Positions 1 through 5,246 of a DNA stretch of 8,068 nt are shown here, one piece after another. The notes beneath the pieces were generated by a model. That model was not told where the DNA came from. It made no database searches and saw nothing but the letters and a program-made list of their open reading frames with translations. The stretch is from positions 1 to 8,068 of the forward strand of contig JAHRXB010000043.1 in NCBI GenBank assembly GCA_019104905.1, read 5' to 3'. A program made the position numbers and the translations under genes. The DNA is from Bdellovibrio sp. Its GTDB lineage: Bacteria; Bdellovibrionota; Bdellovibrionia; Bdellovibrionales; Bdellovibrionaceae. The stretch's first letter is position 1. The number at the start of each line of letters is the position of its first letter.

Positions 1-1
1 T

Positions 2-1282
2 CAAAACGATTTACAGATTGTTTTGACAGAGAAAGGTCAGCGTAAAGTTTCCAGTCACGAAATCATTGAAAGTCTTCGTCCTGTGATTCAAGAGTTTGCA
101 AAAGAAAAACAGGCGATCACGAAGGTTTTGGAGATTCCTCCGGGTCCTCCCGTTCTGGCCACGATGATGGCGGAAGTTTACGGGCCTGACGAAAAGTCTC
201 GAGAACTGGTGACGAAAGAAATTGAACAGGTGTTTGCAAATGAGCCCAGCGTGGTGGACCTGGACACGACCCTTCGCGGGGGACGTCCTAGAAAAGTCTA
301 TGAATACGATCAGGCGCAAGGAGGGGTCTTTGGAACAAAATCCTCCGAGCTGATGGCTTTGGGACGATTGGTGTTCTCAGAGACTCCCGTGACCAGCTTG
401 CAGGATGTGAATTCTCCTGAAGACGTGAATGTGGATCTTTCTTTTGAACAAAAAGCCAGATCAGGAAGTCGTCCTTTTGAAGGTTTGACGGTTCCTTCTT
501 TTGAATCAGGATCTGTTGAGGCGGAAAGAGTTTTAAAGGCTCCCAAAGAGATTCCCAATCAGGTTTTGCATAGAAAGAACTTAAAACCTGTTTCTTATGT
601 TATGAGTGAATTGTCGGGAAGTGAAGAGGCTCCGGTCTATGGGATCTTGAAGTTGGCTCCGCAGATCAAATACCCTTTGCAAACGGCGGATGTTCCTTGG
701 AACACCAATGCGCCTGTTGTGAAGTGGGACGGAGAGTGGTTCATCACTTACGAAGTGTTCCGGGATCTTGGCGGCGCTTTTGGTGTCGTGATGGTTCTGA
801 TTTATATCTTGGTGTTGGGTTGGTTTAGAAGTTTCGCCGTTCCTTTGGTGATTATGACGCCGATTCCTCTAAGTTTGATCGGTATTTTGCCTGGTCATGC
901 GATGATGGGATCTTATTTTACGGCGACGTCGATGATCGGATTTATCGCGGGCGCCGGAATTATTGTGCGAAATTCAATTATCCTGGTGGACTTTATCGAG
1001 CATCAACTGGGACAGGGCATGAATCTTAAAGAGGCCGTGGTGAGTGCCGGGGTTCTGCGATTCAGACCGATGCTTTTGACTGCCGCCGCTGTGGTGGTGG
1101 GAAGTTCTGTGATGTTGGCCGATCCCATTTTCCAAGGACTGGCTGTGAGCTTGATCTTTGGGGAGGTGGCTGCGACGGTGTTAAGTCGTTTTGCGGTTCC
1201 GGTTCTTTATTATTGGCTTGTTGGAAAGACTCGTGCGCGAGTCATTCATAATGAAATGAAAACAGAAGGAAGTGACGTATGA
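2..1282 (+). CDS. RND-family efflux permease, C-terminal part (5'-truncated by window edge)
   Basis: The frame is open from the left edge, so the gene starts upstream; 426 residues are visible. This is the second half of a resistance-nodulation-division inner-membrane permease, which uses the proton gradient to export substrates through a periplasmic adaptor and an outer-membrane channel. Residues 1 to about 250 are periplasmic porter/docking sequence. From about residue 258 come five hydrophobic segments matching TM8 to TM12 of AcrB. R323, in G-I-I-V-R-N-S-I, sits where AcrB has Lys940. R355, in F-R-P-M-L-L-T, matches Arg971 of the proton relay. The TM4 aspartate pair lies in the missing half. 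Substrate cannot be told; the Arg in place of Lys suggests a lineage other than the classic AcrB drug pumps. The stop overlaps the next start (ATGA), so translation is probably coupled. The first ATG-like starts in the window are internal to the protein, not true starts. Confidence 0.93.
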   Translation, partial: QNDLQIVLTEKGQRKVSSHEIIESLRPVIQEFAKEKQAITKVLEIPPGPPVLATMMAEVYGPDEKSRELVTKEIEQVFANEPSVVDLDTTLRGGRPRKVYEYDQAQGGVFGTKSSELMALGRLVFSETPVTSLQDVNSPEDVNVDLSFEQKARSGSRPFEGLTVPSFESGSVEAERVLKAPKEIPNQVLHRKNLKPVSYVMSELSGSEEAPVYGILKLAPQIKYPLQTADVPWNTNAPVVKWDGEWFITYEVFRDLGGAFGVVMVLIYILVLGWFRSFAVPLVIMTPIPLSLIGILPGHAMMGSYFTATSMIGFIAGAGIIVRNSIILVDFIEHQLGQGMNLKEAVVSAGVLRFRPMLLTAAAVVVGSSVMLADPIFQGLAVSLIFGEVAATVLSRFAVPVLYYWLVGKTRARVIHNEMKTEGSDV

Positions 1283-1464
1283 CCATTGAAAATCAAATTC
1301 GGGCTTTTGCAGGAACATTTATTTTAGTCAGCTTAATGTTGGCCCACTTTCATTCACAGTACTGGCTGTTTTTTACAGCCTTTGTAGGATTGAATCTGCT
1401 TCAGTCCAGTTTCACTAAGTTTTGTCCGTTGGAAATCATTTTAAGAAAGATTCAGAAGAAGTAA
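1279..1464 (+). CDS. DUF2892 (YgaP-type transmembrane domain) small membrane protein
   Basis: A 61-aa protein starts at the ATG that overlaps the permease stop by 4 bases. It has two hydrophobic segments (about residues 9-24 and 27-43) and a conserved-looking tail, F-T-K-F-C-P-L-E (residues 45-52), ending in a basic K-I-Q-K-K. The layout of two short helices followed by F-C-P is that of DUF2892, the transmembrane domain also found at the end of the E. coli rhodanese YgaP. From memory, such proteins occur next to RND pump genes in other bacteria. The overlap suggests near-stoichiometric synthesis with the pump. A role as an accessory subunit is inference. C49 is the only cysteine and could be reactive. 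Confidence 0.85.
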   Translation: MTIENQIRAFAGTFILVSLMLAHFHSQYWLFFTAFVGLNLLQSSFTKFCPLEIILRKIQKK

Positions 1465-1477
1465 AAAGATAAAGAAG

Positions 1478-1516
1478 CGGCTGACCAGGGGGATCCTTGA
1501 GTCAGCCGTGGTTTTT
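1478..1516. terminator. Bidirectional intrinsic terminator between convergent genes
   Basis: An 8-bp perfect stem (1478-1485 with 1501-1508, CGGCTGAC/GTCAGCCG) is extended by inner pairs of the CAGGG/CCTTG region, allowing one bulged A and a G-T pair. On the + strand it runs into T5 at 1512-1516. On the - strand the tail (1477 down to 1461) is also T-rich. It lies between the + gene ending at 1464 and the - gene whose TAA is at 1515-1517, so it probably ends both transcripts. Confidence 0.8.
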
Positions 1517-2153
1517 ATTCGCAAGAGTCAAGTTTGGAAAGGTCAACGATCTTCCAACGTTCAAAGATCAAGAAGCGAGCGCCAAAGAAGTCGCCCATCA
1601 CCATTTTTCCAGTGCCGTTGGTAAAGACGGTGTCTAGATCTCCTTTTTCTCCCTTAAAACAGATTTTCTGTCCGGCCTTAAAACCATTGAGTTCCGCGAC
1701 AGGCACTCCCACTTGGCTGATGTGAGCGCGGTAGTCATTGAAGGTGATGTAACTTCCGCCGTCATGGAAGGTGCGTACGCGGAAGGTGAGCATTCCATCG
1801 GCAAAGGTATTTGCCACGGTCCCGTAATCGAAATCTTTGAGAGAGTTGTTGTAGAAGCTCACGATGTCACCAGATTTCAGAGACTGGAGTTTGGCTTTTT
1901 CCATCTCGATATTTTCAGGCGTGGTGAGCTTTGTAACCTCGGAAGGTTTGCGAGGTAAAACATCGGGGTCTTGAACGTCTTTTTTCAAGAAAAGATAGTT
2001 GTGTTCCTGATTGATTTTATAAACCACATAGGGGCTTCGGGTGGCAAGATCATAGACCACTTCATTCACCTGGAAAGCATCCACCTCCTGGGCACTCCAG
2101 GCTTGGGGGGCTATTGCCAGAGCAGCTAAAAAAAGCAGGGACTTGAGCTTCAT
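1515..2153 (-). CDS. Secreted/periplasmic protein of unknown function with signal peptide
   Basis: I do not recognise a family. The frame is open further upstream to 2255, but I chose the ATG at 2153. It is preceded by a strong GGTGGAGG ribosome site 5 bases away and begins a clear Sec signal peptide: K-L-K, a hydrophobic core, then A-W-S-A with cleavage near residue 20-21. The product is 212 aa. The mature part is rich in beta-type sequence. Two segments look related: residues 92-100 (L-K-S-G-D-I-V-S-F) and 158-166 (F-K-A-G-Q-K-I-C-F), each followed by a Gly- and Asp-containing stretch and a hydrophobic strand. This may mean two small SH3-like barrels. There are only two cysteines in the mature chain (C165 and C211), which could form a disulfide in the periplasm. 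It is a single-gene unit divergent from the MFS transporter. Confidence 0.85.
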   Translation of the reverse strand: MKLKSLLFLAALAIAPQAWSAQEVDAFQVNEVVYDLATRSPYVVYKINQEHNYLFLKKDVQDPDVLPRKPSEVTKLTTPENIEMEKAKLQSLKSGDIVSFYNNSLKDFDYGTVANTFADGMLTFRVRTFHDGGSYITFNDYRAHISQVGVPVAELNGFKAGQKICFKGEKGDLDTVFTNGTGKMVMGDFFGARFLIFERWKIVDLSKLDSCE

Positions 2154-2229
2154 AAAGACCTCCACCTCGAATAAGTTGCAAAAAGAAGACTTGCTCAGAA
2201 TAAATAGGGGCCTGATTTGAGGAGCTTGG

Positions 2230-2250
2230 ACTGTCACTCTTTTTGACAGT
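2230..2250. promoter_or_regulatory. Perfect 7-bp inverted repeat, candidate operator
   Basis: ACTGTCA at 2230-2236 and TGACAGT at 2244-2250 form a perfect inverted repeat with a 7-base spacer, in the intergenic region between the divergent secreted-protein gene and the MFS gene. The right arm contains TTGACA (2243-2248), a perfect -35 match for the + strand, but no good -10 follows at normal spacing. It could be an operator or a small hairpin in a 5' leader. No regulator is identified. Confidence 0.4.
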
Positions 2251-2325
2251 GGCAAGAATCGTTATTTTTTCGATTGCGAGGGCGCAGATTGACGGGGGGG
2301 CCTCAAAATACGAGACTCACTTGAT

Positions 2326-3510
2326 ATGACCACCGATGAGAAGTCTCCAAAAGTTTTAAATGCCACCGTGGTGAGACTGGGATTGGTATCCCTGTTTGCC
2401 GACATTTCCAGTGAAATGCTTTATCCGATCACTCCCATTTTTTTGACAACGGTCTTAGGGGCTTCGATGTTTTCTGTGGGGCTTATTGAGGGGGTTGCTG
2501 AGGGTGTGGCCAGTCTTTTGAAAACCTACTCCGGAAAGTGGTCGGATCAGTTGCAAAAGCGAAAAACTTTTATTTGGTTGGGTTATCTTTTGAGTGCGTT
2601 GGCAAAACCGCTTATCGGCGCAGCCGGCTCCTGGGGGCAGGTGTTGAGTGCTAGAGTGGTGGACCGATTTGGAAAAGGAATCCGCTCGAGTCCGCGGGAT
2701 GCCTTGCTGGCCGAGGCTGTTCCTTTCAGCCTCAGAGGGGCGGCTTTTGGTTGGCATCGAGGCATGGATACGTTGGGGGCAGCCATCGGTCCTATCCTAG
2801 CATTGATATTCTTAAACATGACCACTCAAGATCTAAGATCTATCTACTACTGGGCATTGATTCCGGGGTTATTCGCGGTTGTGATTGCCTTGTCGGTTCG
2901 AGAAAAGAAGCGAGACATTCAGATCGCGACTTCCAAGATCGACCTGTCGTTTAAGTTATTTGGTGTTAAATTTAAATCGTATATTTTTGCGTGGACTTTA
3001 TTTTCTTTAACAAACTCAAGTGATGTTTTTTTGCTGCTCAGAGCTCAGCAGTCGGGCATGAGTTTGACAAAAACGGTTGTCCTTTATGCTTTCTATAATT
3101 TGTTGTATTCACTGGGGAGCCCTTATCTGGGACATCTCTCTGACAAGGTCGGGCGCAAAGTTGTTTTAATGGCGGGGCTTTCTGTTTTTGCCTTCGTGTA
3201 TCTCCTTTTTGGATATGCGACGGCGGAATGGCACTTTTGGGTTCTTTTTGGAGTTTATGGAATCTATATGGCGGCAACAGATGGAGTCGGAAAAGCATAT
3301 GCGGTGGACTTAATCGAACCGTCGTTAAAGGCGACAGGACTTGGGATTTTGGGAACGGCGACCGGGGTTGCGACGATCTTTGCCAGCTCCATGGCAGGAT
3401 TTATTTGGGATCATCTTGGAGCTCTCTACACTTTTATTTACGGAGCATCGGGAGCCGTGCTGGCGGTCCTTATTTTGTCGTATATAAAAGAGGACTTAAA
3501 GCCGTGTTAA
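2326..3510 (+). CDS. Major facilitator superfamily transporter
   Basis: This 394-aa protein is hydrophobic throughout and of normal length for a 12-helix MFS carrier in the inner membrane. Both MFS loop motifs are present: G-K-W-S-D-x4-R-K at residues 70-80 (loop 2-3) and G-H-L-S-D-K-V-G-R-K at 269-278 (loop 8-9). Helix 1 carries acidic residues D26 and E30 in F-A-D-I-S-S-E-M. A strongly charged signature R110-x2-D-R-x-G-K-G-x-R-x3-R-D125 follows helix 4, typical of a subgroup of uncharacterised bacterial and archaeal MFS permeases. Substrate and direction of transport cannot be told; export is the more common role for this type. The ATG at 2326 is the only start between the in-frame TGA at 2290 and the TM1 region. 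It has no clear Shine-Dalgarno sequence. The gene stands alone, ending in a hairpin at 3514-3544. Confidence 0.9.
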   Translation: MTTDEKSPKVLNATVVRLGLVSLFADISSEMLYPITPIFLTTVLGASMFSVGLIEGVAEGVASLLKTYSGKWSDQLQKRKTFIWLGYLLSALAKPLIGAAGSWGQVLSARVVDRFGKGIRSSPRDALLAEAVPFSLRGAAFGWHRGMDTLGAAIGPILALIFLNMTTQDLRSIYYWALIPGLFAVVIALSVREKKRDIQIATSKIDLSFKLFGVKFKSYIFAWTLFSLTNSSDVFLLLRAQQSGMSLTKTVVLYAFYNLLYSLGSPYLGHLSDKVGRKVVLMAGLSVFAFVYLLFGYATAEWHFWVLFGVYGIYMAATDGVGKAYAVDLIEPSLKATGLGILGTATGVATIFASSMAGFIWDHLGALYTFIYGASGAVLAVLILSYIKEDLKPC

Positions 3511-3513
3511 GAT

Positions 3514-3544
3514 CTCCCTTGCCGTCGTAAGTTCGGCAAGGGAG
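3514..3544. terminator. 11-bp hairpin between convergent genes
   Basis: CTCCCTTGCCG (3514-3524) pairs perfectly with CGGCAAGGGAG (3534-3544) across a 9-base loop. It lies 4 bases after the MFS stop and 11 bases before the end of the - strand DUF2231 gene. The T tract is poor on both sides (TGTTTG on +, ATCTTAA on -). It may act as a bidirectional terminator or as a 3'-end stabilising stem. Confidence 0.65.
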
Positions 3545-3555
3545 TGTTTGCAGAC

Positions 3556-4065
3556 TTAGTGGTAAAGAGGAGGCTGTTTTTCCTCGTAGCGTTCTTCAAG
3601 GCGTTCTTGTTCGGCAGTCATGTCGACGCCCACCTTGTAGCGACCGATCATCTCCCAGCCATAATAGCCAGCACCTGTTAAGAAGATCAAACCCACAGCA
3701 GATAGAAAAAGAGATGTGCCCAGGCCGATATCTCCGGTGTTCCAGCTTCCGCTGATAAGGTAAGCGTTGATGGCATAGAGGCCGAGAGTGATCAGATTCA
3801 GCACCATGTGCGTGAGACCACGGCGCTTGGCTTGAGTTTGATTGGGAATTCCTAAGGCCCAGTCTATAAAACCAGGCACGGCGGCAACGAGAGCTGTAAT
3901 CACAGCGGCAAAGTTGCAGAAGTAGCCAAGTTTGAACCAAAAAATATCAGAGCTGATTGTTTGATAAGTTAAAAATCCCAGGAATGTCATGACATAAAAC
4001 GTGATAGGAAATCCCACCAGCATCGGGTGAATGGGATGGCCTGCGATTTTGGCTTTGCTGTACAT
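3556..4065 (-). CDS. DUF2231 family integral membrane protein
   Basis: This 169-aa protein opens with G-H-P-I-H-P-M-L-V-G-F-P-I (residues 9-21), the hallmark of DUF2231. Four hydrophobic helices follow at about 14-34, 46-66, 86-105 and 115-136. Conserved-looking residues sit at membrane faces: H10, H13, G65-x2-D68-W, H86, and Y-Y-G-W near 134-137. The C-terminus (148-169) is a short charged tail. The start has an AAGGAGG ribosome site 5 bases upstream. The family's function is not established; the paired histidines could bind heme or metal, which is inference. It is divergent from the MerR/chemoreceptor unit, with 253 bases between them, so it may share that unit's regulation. Confidence 0.88.
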   Translation of the reverse strand: MYSKAKIAGHPIHPMLVGFPITFYVMTFLGFLTYQTISSDIFWFKLGYFCNFAAVITALVAAVPGFIDWALGIPNQTQAKRRGLTHMVLNLITLGLYAINAYLISGSWNTGDIGLGTSLFLSAVGLIFLTGAGYYGWEMIGRYKVGVDMTAEQERLEERYEEKQPPLYH

Positions 4066-4200
4066 AAGGGCCTCCTTGTTATTGATATCAGGTTAGGGTG
4101 TCGGGAGAGGCTCCTTCAAGAAGGCCGCCGGGGTGGCGCTAAAAAGCATAGGACGAGACTGTCGAACGCCTCATTTTTTTTCGGGAGTCGGCCTCATACT

Positions 4201-4221
4201 TTCGTCTAAGATTGAGACGAA
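4201..4221. promoter_or_regulatory. Perfect 7-bp inverted repeat in divergent intergenic region
   Basis: TTCGTCT (4201-4207) and AGACGAA (4215-4221) form a perfect inverted repeat with a 7-base spacer. It lies between the DUF2231 and MerR genes, about 22 bases upstream of the proposed -35 box of the MerR promoter. No T tract follows on either strand, so an operator is more likely than a terminator. The arms differ from those of the 2230-2250 repeat, though the 7-7-7 geometry is the same. Confidence 0.4.
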
Positions 4222-4242
4222 TAATTTCTCTCGTGATTATAT

Positions 4243-4272
4243 TTCACATATTTTGATTAAAAAAAATATTAT
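4243..4272 (+). promoter_or_regulatory. Likely sigma-70-type promoter of the MerR/chemoreceptor unit
   Basis: TTCACA (4243-4248, 5 of 6 to the -35 consensus) is separated by 18 bases from TATTAT (4267-4272, 5 of 6 to the -10 consensus). Surrounding DNA is strongly AT-rich, with A8 at 4259-4266. The predicted start near 4279 leaves a leader of about 40 bases. It is followed by AAGG (4306-4309) 9 bases before the MerR ATG; that site lies inside the palindrome AGGTACCT (4307-4314). Confidence 0.5.
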
Positions 4273-4297
4273 CATATGGCTAATGAATTAATCAAAA
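4251..4297. promoter_or_regulatory. 10-bp perfect inverted repeat overlapping the MerR promoter, candidate autoregulatory operator
   Basis: TTTTGATTAA (4251-4260) and TTAATCAAAA (4288-4297) are perfect inverted copies separated by 27 bases. The left arm lies in the spacer between the proposed -35 and -10 boxes and the right arm just after the predicted transcription start. A protein bound to both arms would cover the promoter. CarH-type regulators bind over the promoters they repress, so self-repression by the MerR protein is a reasonable reading. AT-rich chance pairing is possible but 10 perfect base pairs is notable. Confidence 0.5.
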
Positions 4298-4318
4298 CAA
4301 CCGATAAGGTACCTAAGT

Positions 4319-5233
4319 ATGTCGATAATAGATTCTCTCCTGGACATTGATCAAGTGAATCAGCTGACGGGGCTTCCCCAGGCGACTTTGCGAAATTGGG
4401 AAAAGAGATATGGATTTCCCAAACCGCAGCGCTCGCAAGGGGGCCATCGCCTCTACGCTATCGAAGAGGTGAATCGAATTCGTGAGGTGGCGAATTTATG
4501 CAAAGGTGGCATGAAGCCTCGAGAAGCGATTCAACATGTTTCCGCCGCGGAAGAGCATGCAAAGATCGCGGTGGGCTATATTAAGACTCCCTCGCAAACC
4601 TTGAGTGAAGGTTTGTCGATGGTTTTAGAGGCGCTTTATAGATACGACATCCTGTCCGCCGAAGATCAGATGTCGAGAATTGGTATGCGCCTAAGCGAAA
4701 CAGACTTGTTGGAACTGATCTACCCAAAGTTGCTGATGCAAGTTGGGAGTGATTGGGAGAGGTCGGCGATCAATGTGGCACAAGAGCATTTTTGTTGGAG
4801 TTTTTTACGCATGCGCCTATTGAATTACTTTAGGCCTGGTAGAATAAATCCACATCTGCCGAAGGCCCTTTTGGCAACGCCTCCGGGAGAGCTTCATGAG
4901 GGCGGATTGTTATTGCTAGCCGCCTTCATGATGTTAAGAGGCTGGCAGGTTTACTATCTGGGAGTCAATCTTCCCATGGCGGATCTTCAGCATGCCTCTT
5001 CCACGATTAAACCCGATGTCGTCTGCATTTCGTCTTTGGAGGCGGATACGGTTTTAAAAAATTGGAATGATTTGCAGAAGGTTCATCGTACGGTCGCAGT
5101 TGGCGGACCGTGTTTGGCACAACTAAAGAAACAAGAGCATTCTAGTTCATCGGGAATTTATTTTATTGAAGGGGAGCTTGCCGCCGCGGTCGACGACATT
5201 GCACTTTTGGTTCAGTCAAATGCCCAAAGTTAA
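4319..5233 (+). CDS. MerR-family regulator with cobalamin-binding domain (CarH/LitR-like)
   Basis: This 304-aa protein has three modules. Residues 9-75 are a MerR winged helix: L-R-N-W-E-K-R-Y-G-F-P-K-P (24-36) and G-G-H-R-L-Y (41-46) match the DNA-reading helix and wing. Residues about 93-172 are the helical cap, with W146, nine residues, then E156-H157, the Trp motif that covers the upper face of adenosylcobalamin in CarH. Residues about 180-300 are the Rossmann cobalamin domain, with E191-x-H193-x2-G196, S238-x-L240 and G262-G263; H193 is the expected lower cobalt ligand. CarH is a tetrameric repressor in the dark that falls apart in light when the Co-C bond breaks. In Thermus CarH the residue after the Trp is His132, which binds cobalt after light exposure; here it is E147. 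It heads a unit with the chemoreceptor. Confidence 0.92.
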   Translation: MSIIDSLLDIDQVNQLTGLPQATLRNWEKRYGFPKPQRSQGGHRLYAIEEVNRIREVANLCKGGMKPREAIQHVSAAEEHAKIAVGYIKTPSQTLSEGLSMVLEALYRYDILSAEDQMSRIGMRLSETDLLELIYPKLLMQVGSDWERSAINVAQEHFCWSFLRMRLLNYFRPGRINPHLPKALLATPPGELHEGGLLLLAAFMMLRGWQVYYLGVNLPMADLQHASSTIKPDVVCISSLEADTVLKNWNDLQKVHRTVAVGGPCLAQLKKQEHSSSSGIYFIEGELAAAVDDIALLVQSNAQS

Positions 5234-5246
5234 GAGGAGATTTCTT

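Noticed and set aside
1713..1958. 81-codon open frame antisense to the secreted protein
   Set aside because: Its composition looks like a reading-frame shadow and it lacks a plausible start signal.
2154..2255. Longer start for the secreted protein
   Set aside because: The extension would bury the signal peptide internally, and the strong GGTGGAGG site lies just before the ATG at 2153.
2294..2300. Run of seven G residues, possible phase-variable tract
   Set aside because: It is outside any coding frame and not convincingly placed between promoter boxes; one short run is not enough.
3596..3940. Second open frame on the - strand inside the DUF2231 gene
   Set aside because: It overlaps a clear family member in another frame and its translation has no membrane segments or recognisable motif.
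4112..4139. Short GC-rich hairpins upstream of the DUF2231 gene (CCTTC-AA-GAAGG and GCCGCC/GGTGGC)
   Set aside because: Stems are only 5-6 bp with 2-base loops or wobble pairs; no riboswitch core, including no recognisable cobalamin B12 box, is seen.
4174..4181. T8 run as a possible terminator tail
   Set aside because: No stable stem lies directly upstream on the + strand, and no + strand gene ends nearby.
5166..5246. Longer chemoreceptor start at an in-frame ATG inside the regulator gene
   Set aside because: It would add 27 residues of polar, basic sequence before TM1 and has no better ribosome site; the ATG at 5247 has AGGAG at ideal spacing.
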